Positions 33,390 to 42,053 of a DNA stretch of 62,199 bases are shown piece by piece. The position numbers were made by a program, and so were the translations under genes. The stretch comes from JBHGYD01 sp041920415 (GTDB lineage: Bacteria; Bacillota; Bacilli; Bacillales; Anoxybacillaceae). The notes beneath the pieces were generated by a model. That model was not told where the DNA came from. It was given only the letters and a program-made list of their open reading frames with translations, and made no database searches. The stretch's first letter is position 1, and every line of letters starts with the position of its first letter. The DNA lies in assembly GCA_041920415.1 (NCBI GenBank), contig JBHGYD010000040.1, forward strand, positions 1 through 62,199, read 5' to 3'.

Positions 33390-33791
33390 ATGTTAAAATC
33401 ATTTGCACTCCGGACAACAAAGCGTGATGAAATGATAGACATTACACATTTTGTTGAAGAAGCGGTTCGTGAAGCGGGCGTATCAGAAGGAATCGCCATT
33501 GTGTATTGTCCGCATACAACGGCAGGAATTACGATTAATGAAAACGCTGACCCTGATGTCAAACGGGATATGATACGCCGTTTCGATGAAACGTATCCGT
33601 GGGAACATCCGCTTGACAGACACGCCGAAGGAAACACTGCCGCTCATATGAAGGCGAGTACAGTTGGCGCTTCGCAACATGTCATTATTACGAATGGTAA
33701 TCTTCTTTTAGGAACATGGCAAGGGATTTATTTTTGTGAGTATGACGGTCCACGCCAACGAACGTTTTTTGTAAAAGTATGGAATGGATAA
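33390..33791 (+). CDS. yjbQ: YjbQ/UPF0047 family protein
   Basis: A 133-residue protein of the secondary thiamine-phosphate synthase-like YjbQ family. The conserved core YCPHTTAGITINENADPDV with the HAEGNTAAHMKAS segment and the end LGTWQGIYFCEYDGPRQR are unmistakable. Family members form trimers with a histidine cluster and show weak thiamine-phosphate synthase activity in vitro; the physiological role is unknown. ATG 33390 is preceded by GGGGG at about 7 nt. A terminator follows. Confidence 0.93.
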   Translation: MLKSFALRTTKRDEMIDITHFVEEAVREAGVSEGIAIVYCPHTTAGITINENADPDVKRDMIRRFDETYPWEHPLDRHAEGNTAAHMKASTVGASQHVIITNGNLLLGTWQGIYFCEYDGPRQRTFFVKVWNG

Positions 33792-33802
33792 AAGCGAAAA
33801 GG

Positions 33803-33840
33803 AAAAGCTGACTGTGAAAAAGTATCAAGTCAGCTTTTTC
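33803..33840 (+). terminator. Rho-independent terminator after the YjbQ-like gene
   Basis: The stem aaaagctgact / agtcagctttt ends in a T-run. About 180 further bases to the next stop codon show nothing recognisable. Confidence 0.88.
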
Positions 33841-34021
33841 TGTTCCCTCTTTTTATTACGGGCCTAAAAATCGGTGCATATTTTTTGCCAGGTACTTTGT
33901 GAACGAGTTTCAGAATTACCTTTCTTAGAAAGTAAAGGAATTCCATGCTACCTAGAGAGCGGTTTACAGCTTTTCCAAGCGAGAAAGCTTATTTAAGAGG
34001 CGAAACAAAGAGCATCCACCA

Positions 34022-34768
34022 TCAAAGGGTCGTCAAAATGAGCGGTCCGTTTTTCGTAATAGCGATTGTATGCTCATATTGGGCGGAATAGGAACCGTCG
34101 ACGGTTCTTGCCGTCCAGCCGTTGTCATCCATTTTGCTTTGCCATGCCCCGATATTGACCATCGGTTCGATCGTAATTACCATTCCTTCTTTTAACCGTA
34201 TTCCCTTTCCTCTTTCCCCGAAATGAGGAATAAACGGATCTTCGTGAATCGTTGTGCCGATTCCGTGTCCGGTAAAATCACGAACAACGGAAAACCCGTT
34301 TGCTTCAACATACGTTTGAATCGCATAGCCAATATCACCAATTCGGTTGCCGATCACTGCTTGCTCAATGCCTTTATACAACGATTCTTTTGTGACGTGA
34401 AGCAAATTCTTTACTTCCTCACTTACCTCGCCGACCGCATACGTCCAAGCGGAGTCGGCAAGCGCTCCATGCAAATTGACAACGAAATCAATTGTTACAA
34501 TATCTCCATTTTTCAGCGGCTCGTTGCGCGGAAAGCCATGGCATATTTCATCATTAATTGAAGCACATGTCGCATATGGATACCCTTTATATCCTTTTTG
34601 TTCAGGGGTAGCCCCGTGCTTTGCGAGGAACGTTTCCACGAAGCGGTCAATCTCAAGCGTCGTTACTCCCGGTTGAATGAGCTTCGCGACTTCTTGATGG
34701 CAAGCGGCTAGCAGTTTTCCCGCTTCATGCATTAACTGAATTTCTCTTTCTGTTTTTAAGTTAATCAT
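34022..34768 (-). CDS. map: Type I methionine aminopeptidase
   Basis: A 248-residue pita-bread-fold enzyme that removes initiator methionine. Metal ligands and catalytic residues are in place: DFVVNLHGALADSAWT (two Asp), FTGHGIGTTIHEDP (His), TIEPMV (Glu) and QYEHTIAIT (Glu). ATG 34768 is chosen although the frame is open for another 62 codons: AGGAG lies upstream at usable spacing and MINLKTEREIQLMHEAGK is a normal family start. Its isolated position, away from the ribosomal-protein cluster that usually carries map, suggests it is the second, YflG-like paralogue known in bacilli. Confidence 0.93.
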   Translation of the reverse strand: MINLKTEREIQLMHEAGKLLAACHQEVAKLIQPGVTTLEIDRFVETFLAKHGATPEQKGYKGYPYATCASINDEICHGFPRNEPLKNGDIVTIDFVVNLHGALADSAWTYAVGEVSEEVKNLLHVTKESLYKGIEQAVIGNRIGDIGYAIQTYVEANGFSVVRDFTGHGIGTTIHEDPFIPHFGERGKGIRLKEGMVITIEPMVNIGAWQSKMDDNGWTARTVDGSYSAQYEHTIAITKNGPLILTTL

Positions 34769-34954
34769 CGAAGGTACTCTTCTCCTTTTCTTATTATGTT
34801 CGCTATTTTTCATTTTAATATAATGGCGCAGTTGAAGCAAAATAGATGATGCCACAAGACTCTTAGATAACTCATTATAAGTAATCATTACAGCAATCAT
34901 CGTCCCAAAGTCCACGATTTTAATCGAGGAATGGAAGACGGCGATGATGGTCAA

Positions 34955-36241
34955 TTACATAGCAAAAATTTTTTTGTTGTTTTTCGTTTGCGTACTTGGC
35001 AATGTTTTCATAAATGGAATATAAATAGAAACTTGAGTACCTTTATTGAGTTCGCTAGAAATGTGGATTGACCCATTCATTGACTCAATAATTCGGTAAA
35101 CAACCATCATGCCGAGTCCAGTACCTTTTGTTCCTTTTGTTGTAAAGTACGGTTCACCGAGGCGTTCGATTTGTTCTTTCGTCATGCCTACACCGGTGTC
35201 GCTAATACGAATGAGCACGTTGTCGTTTTCGATAGATACATAGATTTCAAGTTTTCCACCATTCGGCATCGCTTCAATTGCATTTTTCATAATATTAAGT
35301 AAACATTGTTGGAATTTTTCGCGTTCCCCTTTGACATGAAACGGAATAAGTGACGTTTGAATTTCAACGCTGTTCATATTGGCAAGTGGGCGCAGCACAT
35401 CAATGACACGTTCCACTTCTGCTTTGACATTTAGCTTTTCTACACATTCTGGGGCCGGTTTGGCAAACGTTAAATAGTCGGTAATAATGGCTTCGGCGCG
35501 GTCTAGTTCTTCTATGGCGATTTGAATGTATTGTTTTCGTTTTTCAAGCGATAAATGGCTTTGTTCGAGCAATTGCATAAACCCTCGCGCAGCGGTGAGC
35601 GGATTACGCACTTCATGAGAAATCGAAGCCGCTAAATGACTCACTACTTCCATTTTTTCAGCGCGAATAATACGTTTTCGTAAGGAACTGTTTTTATATA
35701 GCACCTCTTTTAAGTAACATGCAAGAGCCATACTGATCGGCTGAATCACTAAGTAGACTGACCAGAACGATGAAAAGTGGCGAGGCATTTCGTCTAAAAT
35801 AACGGTAAGTGTCCCAGAAAAGGCTGACAAAATAAAAGCGAGTAAAATGCGATGCTTAGTAGATAGAGACAAAAACTTTTTCGATAAAACAGTACTGATG
35901 ATCATAATGGCAAGTGATGGAATGATCGTTAACATCAATCCTTCTCCACCGAAAAACACGCGATAGCTAATTGCAAGGAGGCAAAGAAAGAAGCTGATAA
36001 CCGAACCTTTATATAAACTTCCTAACCAAAGTGGAATTTGCCGCAAATCGTAAATATGTTCCGTGTCAGCGCTGATAGGAAAGGTCATGCAAAGAATGAT
36101 GATGATCGCGAACGAAACCGTTAAAACATGTTGTTTTATGCGTTCAGATACGTTTTTTTCCTCCAGCCATAACGGCACAACAAAAATGGGAATAAGAATA
36201 AAAAATAAGTTTAGTAAAAAGTCTTTTACAATACTAAGCAT
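34955..36241 (-). CDS. kinB: KinB-type sporulation sensor histidine kinase
   Basis: A 428-residue kinase, exactly the length of B. subtilis KinB. Six transmembrane helices (residues about 5-180) are followed by a HisKA dimerisation domain with the phosphoacceptor motif SISHEVRNPLTAARGF and an HATPase domain (NAIEAMPNGG, DTGVGM, GTGLGM). KinB feeds phosphate into the Spo0F-Spo0B-Spo0A relay to start sporulation. ATG 36241 has AAGGTG upstream. The gene lies just upstream of map on the same strand but 186 nt away, so co-transcription is uncertain. The lipoprotein KbaA partner is not in the window. Confidence 0.88.
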   Translation of the reverse strand: MLSIVKDFLLNLFFILIPIFVVPLWLEEKNVSERIKQHVLTVSFAIIIILCMTFPISADTEHIYDLRQIPLWLGSLYKGSVISFFLCLLAISYRVFFGGEGLMLTIIPSLAIMIISTVLSKKFLSLSTKHRILLAFILSAFSGTLTVILDEMPRHFSSFWSVYLVIQPISMALACYLKEVLYKNSSLRKRIIRAEKMEVVSHLAASISHEVRNPLTAARGFMQLLEQSHLSLEKRKQYIQIAIEELDRAEAIITDYLTFAKPAPECVEKLNVKAEVERVIDVLRPLANMNSVEIQTSLIPFHVKGEREKFQQCLLNIMKNAIEAMPNGGKLEIYVSIENDNVLIRISDTGVGMTKEQIERLGEPYFTTKGTKGTGLGMMVVYRIIESMNGSIHISSELNKGTQVSIYIPFMKTLPSTQTKNNKKIFAM

Positions 36242-36561
36242 ACAGACACCTTCTTTCACATGACGAAGTCGCTGAATATGGTTTCAACAATGATTGCTAA
36301 TCTATTACATTGTAAACAAAAAATGTGTCGGATGTTAAGAGTGAACAGTTAGAGTTTTTTTGACATAAATCTTTGTTTTTCAACATATACATTAAGATAA
36401 TGGTTTATGCTCCAATAAAAGTGCAAACCGAGGTAATAAGCGACAAAATTCGTACTTTTTCTATTATCTTTATTGGGAATTTGTTGATTTTTTTTCGTTT
36501 ATTGTTTTGTTCCTTATTTTTATAATTTTTAGTGTAATGTGTTGCAAAGGGGGATTCTGCG
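36242..36561. other. Divergent promoter region, kinB and a small gene
   Basis: About 320 AT-rich bases. A TTGACA hexamer lies at 36360-36365 without a well-placed -10. TGACGAA at 36261-36267 matches the Spo0A box core TGNCGAA, next to the kinB ribosome site, but a seven-base match is weak evidence. No gene is seen. Confidence 0.35.
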
Positions 36562-36807
36562 ATGGTGGATCAATATAAACAATTAATGAAATGGATTCAA
36601 CAAAAACAACCGGTCAAGATTAGGATGCATCATGGAGAGGCAACGTTTTTACCTGTGAAATTATATAAAGATGCTCGGAAGCTATTTGTCTATAATCGCA
36701 AGATGAAATTAATGAATATCGCTTTAGATGACATTATTTCGATACAGCCAACGCGTATTTACGGCTCTTTTGATATAAGAGATGAGCAATTGATACATAC
36801 ACAATAA
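36562..36807 (+). CDS. Small conserved-looking protein, possibly YolD-like
   Basis: An 81-residue protein with a short helix (QYKQLMKWIQQKQ) followed by alternating strands ending in IALDDIISIQPTRIYG. The pattern, a beta-barrel-like core ending in a 'L-D-D-I-I-S-I' strand, recalls the YolD-like family, but the match is loose. AAAGGGGGAT precedes ATG 36562 at good spacing and a terminator follows, so it is a real, monocistronic gene. Function is unknown. Confidence 0.65.
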   Translation: MVDQYKQLMKWIQQKQPVKIRMHHGEATFLPVKLYKDARKLFVYNRKMKLMNIALDDIISIQPTRIYGSFDIRDEQLIHTQ

Positions 36808-36814
36808 ACGAAAG

Positions 36815-36844
36815 AAGAGCGGCTAAGACTGGCCGTTCTTTTTT
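36815..36844 (+). terminator. Rho-independent terminator after the small YolD-like gene
   Basis: The stem aagagcggc / gccgttctt ends in a run of six T. Confidence 0.85.
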
Positions 36845-36939
36845 GATATAGGAGATTTTGTTGCTATAAGAGGAGTATTGCAGAATGGTAGAATTGTATT
36901 TTAGAATGGAGTAACAAACGATGAAAGGGGGACGTGAAG

Positions 36940-37737
36940 TTGAAAGGAAAACGAATTGTATTATGCGCATCAAGGAAATTGGACGAAATGACGACACTCA
37001 TTGAGAAACAAGGTGGCATTCCGCTTGTGCGTCCAGCGCAGGGGACAGTGTTTTCGAAGGAAGAAGAGTTAATACAGGAAGTTCGCGCGGTCGTTGATAT
37101 GCGCCCGGATTGGATGATTTTCACGACGGGGATAGGAGTAGAAACATTGTTAGAAGCAGCTGAGCGTGGAGGAGTGAAAAAAGAGTGGCTAGAAACGATT
37201 GATCAAGCGAACGTAGCGGTACGGGGCTATAAGACGGTTGCTGCATTAAAGAAAATCGGCGTTTCTCCTGTGGCCCAAAGCGATGATGGTACGACGAAGG
37301 GGCTGATTCGTTCGCTTCGGTCGTTTTCTTTTACCGGGAAAAGCGCTGTCGTACAATTGCACGGAGATACGGCACCTACGTTGAAACAGTTTCTTAACGA
37401 AAACGGAGCAGTTTATACCGAGTTACTTCCGTATCGACACGTTGCACCAGATTCCGATGTTCTTGAACAGTTGTATCATGAAATTATCAATCACAAAGTT
37501 GACGCTGTTTGTTTTACAACAGCGATACAAGTCCGCTTTTTATTTTCGTTTGTAAAGGAACAAAAAAATCTCGAATTACTTCTTCGCGCCTTTTCCGAAC
37601 AAGTGGTTGCTTGTGCGGTTGGAAAAGTGACAGCAGAAGCGCTGCAAGAGGAAGGTGTTGAGCGCGTTGTTTCTCCAGAATTAGAACGAATGGGAGCAAT
37701 GATCGTTACATTATCTAAATATTTTGAACATAAATAA
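36940..37737 (+). CDS. Uroporphyrinogen-III synthase family protein
   Basis: A 265-residue two-lobed HemD-fold protein: GKRIVLCASRKLDEMTTLIE at the start, DWMIFTTGIGVETLLEA (typical T-S/G-G-V-E-A loop), and DAVCFTTAIQVRFLFSF in the second lobe. It cyclises hydroxymethylbilane to uroporphyrinogen III for heme or siroheme, or is a paralogue. It is a stand-alone copy near nar genes, whereas hemD usually sits in hemAXCDBL, so it may be an additional copy supplying heme for anaerobic respiration; that link is inferred. TTG 36940 has AAAGGGGG 8 nt upstream. Confidence 0.85.
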   Translation: MKGKRIVLCASRKLDEMTTLIEKQGGIPLVRPAQGTVFSKEEELIQEVRAVVDMRPDWMIFTTGIGVETLLEAAERGGVKKEWLETIDQANVAVRGYKTVAALKKIGVSPVAQSDDGTTKGLIRSLRSFSFTGKSAVVQLHGDTAPTLKQFLNENGAVYTELLPYRHVAPDSDVLEQLYHEIINHKVDAVCFTTAIQVRFLFSFVKEQKNLELLLRAFSEQVVACAVGKVTAEALQEEGVERVVSPELERMGAMIVTLSKYFEHK

Positions 37738-37745
37738 TAGTACTC

Positions 37746-37781
37746 AAAAAACTTAGGGAACAAAATTCTCTAAGTTTTTTT
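37746..37781 (+). terminator. Rho-independent terminator after the HemD-like gene
   Basis: The stem aaaaaacttaggga / tctctaagtttttt ends in a T-run. Confidence 0.9.
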
Positions 37782-37842
37782 ATTTATATTCATTTGTTTC
37801 AACGTTCTGTTATAGTACATAATAAAGACTGTTATATAATCG

Positions 37843-37856
37843 TGTAATCGCTTTCA
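37843..37856. promoter_or_regulatory. Putative CcpA cre site upstream of the oxidoreductase operon
   Basis: TGTAATCGCTTTCA matches the cre consensus TGNAARCGNWWWCA except for one base (T for R). It lies just after a TATAAT (37835-37840) and near the expected transcription start, a position that would give catabolite repression. Confidence 0.5.
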
Positions 37857-38016
37857 ACCTTACGGAATAAAGGAATTTTTTCGTGAAGTTGTATTTGTAT
37901 TATTAATAAAATTTTAAATGTTTGATTTTTGTCACAGCTTATTTACGATTTTTTTTATAAAATGTGAATGGGGGATACAAGTCGTCATTCATGTTCTATT
38001 TCATAGGGGGGATAAT

Positions 38017-39030
38017 ATGTCGATTTTACCGAAAAAAAATGAATTAGGTTTTTTTGAAATACGCCTTGAATCCATTGGGGGACTTGGAGCAAATTTAGCA
38101 GGGAAAATGCTTGCTGAGGCAGGGGTTTTAGGACTTGGTTTGAATGGTTCGAATTTTTCGACATATGGTTCGGAGAAAAAGGGCTCACCGGTGAAAAGTT
38201 TTATTCGTTTTTGTGATTCGGATACAGAAATTCGTGCCCATAGTCCGATTGAAGAACCTCATGTCATCGGAGTGTTTCATGAAGCACTTTATAAAATGGT
38301 CGATGTAGTAAGTGGTTTAGCTCCAGATGGAATTGTCTTAGTGAACTCAACGAGAGATTTCGATGATATCAAACGCGATTTACGATTGGAATACGGAACA
38401 CTTGCTGTTGTCGATGCGTTAGGAATTGCCGTCGAGGAAAAGACGAAAGTGAATACGGCCATGCTTGGGGCGTTATTTCGCGTTTGTGATTTTCTTGATC
38501 CTAACGCCATGAAGCAAGTCATTCGAAAAACGTTTGAAAAAAAATACCCTCATTTAGTAGAATCCAATATTCGCACATTTGAAAGAGGATACCATGAGGT
38601 ACGATTTAAAACATATGAAGCACCTGAATATGCTCAAGGAAAAACGTTTTCTCGCCCTCAACCGCTTTTAGGTTATGAAACACAAGAAATAGGTGGTATC
38701 ATCTCTGCAAATGCAAATAGTATTTTCAAAGATTTAGGTGGTTCACGCCAAGGATTTTTGCCGAAATGGGACATGGAAAAATGCATTCATTGTGTAGCCT
38801 GTGATACCGTTTGTCCGGATTTTTGCTTTGTGTGGGAAGAAGGAGAAGATAAAAAAGGACGAAAACAAATGTTCTTAAAAGGCATTGATTATCAATATTG
38901 CAAAGGCTGTTTAAAATGTGTCGAAGCATGTCCAACTTCCGCACTAACGGCCGAGAGAGAACAAATAGGATTTGCCGAACGGCATACGGTGAAACAAAAA
39001 TTTCCGCTTATTGCAGGGAGGGGCTATTGA
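38017..39030 (+). CDS. 2-oxoacid:ferredoxin oxidoreductase, gamma subunit fused to ferredoxin (delta)
   Basis: A 337-residue fusion. Residues 1-200 are the gamma domain (IRLESIGGLGANLAGKMLAE, NGSNFSTYGSEKKGSPV); the C-terminal part holds two [4Fe-4S] clusters, CIHCVACDTVCPDFCF and CKGCLKCVEACPTS, as in the delta subunit. It passes electrons from 2-oxoacid oxidation to external ferredoxin. ATG 38017 has AGGGGGGAT upstream; the frame opens earlier without a ribosome site. It overlaps the alpha/beta gene by 1 nt (TGATG), so the two products are made together. Upstream lies a cre-like site. Confidence 0.92.
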   Translation: MSILPKKNELGFFEIRLESIGGLGANLAGKMLAEAGVLGLGLNGSNFSTYGSEKKGSPVKSFIRFCDSDTEIRAHSPIEEPHVIGVFHEALYKMVDVVSGLAPDGIVLVNSTRDFDDIKRDLRLEYGTLAVVDALGIAVEEKTKVNTAMLGALFRVCDFLDPNAMKQVIRKTFEKKYPHLVESNIRTFERGYHEVRFKTYEAPEYAQGKTFSRPQPLLGYETQEIGGIISANANSIFKDLGGSRQGFLPKWDMEKCIHCVACDTVCPDFCFVWEEGEDKKGRKQMFLKGIDYQYCKGCLKCVEACPTSALTAEREQIGFAERHTVKQKFPLIAGRGY

Positions 39031-41324
39031 TGGCGGTGGTAGAAGAAAAAGTAACGACAAAAACAAAAGCGGAGCAAATCACAACATTTGAATCAGGAAA
39101 CGAAATGGCGGCACTTGCGGCTGCGCAAATTAACTATCATGTAATGGGATATTTTCCAATTACGCCTTCAACAGAAATTGCTCAGTTACTTGATCAAATG
39201 AAAACTCGCGGTGAACATGATATTCAACTCATTCCGGCCGATGGGGAACACGGTTCGGCAGGTATTTGTTATGGGGCATCTGTTATGGGAGCGCGCGTAT
39301 TGAATGCAACAAGCGCCAACGGTTTGATGTACATGCTTGAACAATTGCCAGTACAATCAGGAACACGGTTTCCAATGGTAATGAACTTAGTTACTCGCTC
39401 GATTAGTGGACCGCTCGATATTCGCGGGGATCACTCCGACCTTTATTTTGCGTTAAATACGGGATGGGTGATTTTGCTCGCTCGTACTCCGCAAGCGGTT
39501 TATGATATGAATATTATGGCTTTGAAAATTGCAGAACATGCGGATGTTCGCTTGCCTGTCATCGTTGCATACGACGGTTTCTTTACATCCCATCAAAAAC
39601 GGAAAGTGCAATATTTTAAAGACCGAAAAGTGGTGCAAGCGTTTATTGGCGAGCGACCAACTCATTTTCCAAATGCGGCCGATCCGAAAAAGCCGATCGC
39701 AATCGGGGCGCATATGGATGGTGATGATTTAATTAATAACAACTATCAGCAATCGGAAGCGCTATATCGTGCGGGCGATGTATTTAAGCAAGTGGCACGC
39801 GAATACGCCGCTTTATCAGGACGTGAATACCCGATGCTTGATTTATACGAAATGGAAGATGCGGAAGTTGCTTTATTTTTATTAAATTCCGCAGCAGAAA
39901 CTGCAAAAGATGTCGTTGACAAACTTCGTGCAAAAGGGATTAAAGCAGGGGTCATCAGTCCAAATATCATTCGTCCATTCCCAGCGGAAGAAATTCGCAA
40001 AGCGTTAAAAAATGTGAAAGCACTTCTTATTGGTGAACGTGCGGATTCGTATGGCGCAAACGGACCAAACATGACGCATGAAGTAAAATCAGCCCTTCAA
40101 GACGACAAAGAGAATCGAACGATTGTTTTAAGTCGTGTGTTTGGCGTGGGTGGTAAAGACTTTTATGCTGATGATGCTGAAGCATTTTTCCAAATGGCCA
40201 TTGAAGCGATGGAAAAAGGATATGCAGAAAAGCCATTTGATTACTTCGGGCATGTGCCAGGTCGTCCGGAACAAAAGTTAAAGCAAGTGATGGAACCAAT
40301 GCACGGCAACGCGTTTAAAACGGGGCTTATTCAAGTGACCCAGGATGAAGAAACGAAAAAATTAAAGGTAAAAATTCCACCGCTTCGTGCTTTAACCGCG
40401 AAACCGAAACGAATAGCTCCTGGTCATGGCGCTTGTCCTGGTTGTGGAATTTTTCCAGGTTTAGAGCTGTTTTTTAAAGGAATTGAAGGGGATGTTGTCG
40501 TTTTATTCCAAACGGGTTGTGCTTATGTGGTTACAACGGCTTATCCGTATAGCTCACATAAACAAACGATGATTCATAACTTATTCCAAAACGGACCAGC
40601 GACATTATCCGGAGCTGTTGAGGCGTTTTTAGAGATGAAACGCCGCGGTGAAATCGATGTGTTCGATGATGTGACGTTTGTCATGGTAACCGGAGATGGC
40701 GGAATGGACATTGGAATGGGCTCTGCGATTGGTACAGCACTTCGTAATCATAAACTCATTATGCTAGAATATGATAACGAAGGATATATGAATACTGGTT
40801 CGCAAATGTCATACTCCACTCCGATGGGACATATGACAAGTACAACGGGCGTCGGTAAAACGCAGCGCGGAAAAGCATTCCACCATAAAGATACGCCGCA
40901 AATTATGGCAGCGACCAATATTCCGTATGTTTTTACAGCAACAGAGGCATTCCCGCAAGATTTAATTAAAAAAGCGGCAAAAGCACAATGGTATGCGCAA
41001 CATGAAGGAACAGCGTACGGAAAGCTATTAATTACATGTCCATTAAACTGGAAATCAGAAGAACGGTACGGCGAGAAAATTATGAAAGCAGCGGTTGATT
41101 CTTGTTTCTTCCCGCTATATGAAGTGGAACGCGGAAAAACAACGATCACCTATGACCCAGAGGAAAAAAATAAGCGCATTCCATTAAGTGAATGGTTGAA
41201 ATATATGGGAAAAACAAAGCACTTGTTGAAGGAAGAAAATCGCGATCTTTTACAGGAATTTGAACAAGAAGTAGAACGAAGATGGCGCCGCCTCAAGGCT
41301 AAACATGAAAATTCATATTTATAA
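39030..41324 (+). CDS. Pyruvate-type 2-oxoacid:ferredoxin oxidoreductase, fused alpha-beta subunit
   Basis: A 764-residue fusion of the alpha domain (YFPITPSTEIAQLLDQ, DGEHGSAGICYGASVMGARV, ATSANGLMYM, RGDHSDLY) and the thiamine-diphosphate beta domain (HGACPGCGIFPG, GDGGMDIGMGSAIG, NEGYMNTGSQMS). The NxGYMNTGxQ loop is that of pyruvate-type enzymes. It converts pyruvate plus CoA to acetyl-CoA and CO2 with reduction of ferredoxin, or the reverse. All four functional units are thus packed into two genes. Neighbours are the remains of fixABCX, itself a ferredoxin-reducing system, and nitrate reductase. A terminator overlaps the stop codon. Confidence 0.92.
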   Translation: MAVVEEKVTTKTKAEQITTFESGNEMAALAAAQINYHVMGYFPITPSTEIAQLLDQMKTRGEHDIQLIPADGEHGSAGICYGASVMGARVLNATSANGLMYMLEQLPVQSGTRFPMVMNLVTRSISGPLDIRGDHSDLYFALNTGWVILLARTPQAVYDMNIMALKIAEHADVRLPVIVAYDGFFTSHQKRKVQYFKDRKVVQAFIGERPTHFPNAADPKKPIAIGAHMDGDDLINNNYQQSEALYRAGDVFKQVAREYAALSGREYPMLDLYEMEDAEVALFLLNSAAETAKDVVDKLRAKGIKAGVISPNIIRPFPAEEIRKALKNVKALLIGERADSYGANGPNMTHEVKSALQDDKENRTIVLSRVFGVGGKDFYADDAEAFFQMAIEAMEKGYAEKPFDYFGHVPGRPEQKLKQVMEPMHGNAFKTGLIQVTQDEETKKLKVKIPPLRALTAKPKRIAPGHGACPGCGIFPGLELFFKGIEGDVVVLFQTGCAYVVTTAYPYSSHKQTMIHNLFQNGPATLSGAVEAFLEMKRRGEIDVFDDVTFVMVTGDGGMDIGMGSAIGTALRNHKLIMLEYDNEGYMNTGSQMSYSTPMGHMTSTTGVGKTQRGKAFHHKDTPQIMAATNIPYVFTATEAFPQDLIKKAAKAQWYAQHEGTAYGKLLITCPLNWKSEERYGEKIMKAAVDSCFFPLYEVERGKTTITYDPEEKNKRIPLSEWLKYMGKTKHLLKEENRDLLQEFEQEVERRWRRLKAKHENSYL

Positions 41325-41355
41325 CACGCAGGAGCTCCCCTGCGTGTTTTTTTAT
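41323..41355 (+). terminator. Rho-independent terminator after the oxidoreductase operon
   Basis: The stem aacacgcagg / cctgcgtgtt ends in eight T and begins within the stop codon. Confidence 0.92.
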
Positions 41356-41622
41356 TACAAGATAAGAAACTTTTTTTAGTGATACCTTGTCCAACTTCAA
41401 ACTGACATCTTCCTGTCGTTTCATTTTCTCCGTCGAAAGCTGTAACGCTAATCGGATGCTTCCTTGGCGAATGTCAAAGACCGTTTTCGTTTTTTCTTAA
41501 AACATAAACTTTTTCGGTTTGTCATATAGTGTTAATGGATATATAGGGCTTGATTACATGAATTCAATGATGTTCTTAAGGGTTTCATATTAAAAATGTA
41601 TAAGAAGGAGCGAAATAGACTG

Positions 41623-41796
41623 ATGCATATCGTTGTATGCGTCAAGCAAGTGCCTGACACAAAAATTATCAAAATAAATCCAAAAACAAACACTTTAGAC
41701 CACCGAAGTGCTCCAGCGATTTTAAATCCATTGCTCACATGCCGTACAAGAAGCGGTAAAAATAAAAAGAAAGCTGGGGAAAAGTAAACATTATTT
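41623..41796 (+). pseudogene. fixA: fixA (EtfB-type) 5' remnant, frameshifted and truncated
   Basis: ATG 41623 reads MHIVVCVKQVPDTKIIKINP and continues KTNTLDHRSAPAILNP, the exact start of a FixA/electron-transfer flavoprotein beta subunit. After codon 36 the frame is lost; in the next frame the family sequence resumes as HAVQEAVKIKRKLGK. About 200 residues of FixA are then missing, and the sequence jumps into a fixX fragment. AAGGAG lies 12 nt upstream. FixA with FixB forms the flavoprotein of an electron-bifurcating complex that reduces ferredoxin; this copy is dead. Confidence 0.88.
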
Positions 41797-41952
41797 TGTC
41801 CAGCGGAAGTATATAAATGGGAAGGAACAAGGATGCATGTAGGATATGAAGGATGCCATGAATGCGGGAGTTGCCGAATTGGCTGTCCGTATCAAAATAT
41901 TAAGTGGGAATATCCAAAAGGTGGATACGGGGTTGTTTTCCGTTTAGCTTAA
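41797..41952 (+). pseudogene. fixX: fixX (ferredoxin-like protein) 3' remnant
   Basis: From TGT 41797 the frame reads CPAEVYKWEGTRMHVGYEGC and continues with HECGSCRIGCPYQNIKWEYP to a stop at 41950-41952. This is the C-terminal [4Fe-4S] half of FixX (usual form YEGCLECGTCRIGCP...I.WEYPRGG). An internal ATG (41833) could still express a 39-residue piece. The remnant is joined directly to the fixA fragment, so fixB, fixC and most of fixA have been deleted. Confidence 0.88.
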
Positions 41953-42053
41953 CAGATAAGGTGCGGGATCGTTTATCTTTCCGCCCTTTTTTATGTATGT
42001 TGTTTGTACTTTTTTCACAATTGAGAACAAAAAGAGGAGAGAAAAGAACGATA

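Noticed and set aside
34769..34954. 62-codon N-terminal extension of methionine aminopeptidase
   Set aside because: Type I enzymes of bacilli start near the MINLKTER position, and the ribosome site is there.
36261..36267. Spo0A box at the kinB ribosome site
   Set aside because: A single seven-base match in AT-rich sequence is expected by chance and lies downstream of any plausible promoter.
41330..41495. Coding-like minus-strand stretch (VFDIRQGSIRLALQLSTEKM)
   Set aside because: It lacks a start codon, is bounded by stops and the oxidoreductase terminator, and no family was recognised. It may be another gene fragment but is too weak to annotate.
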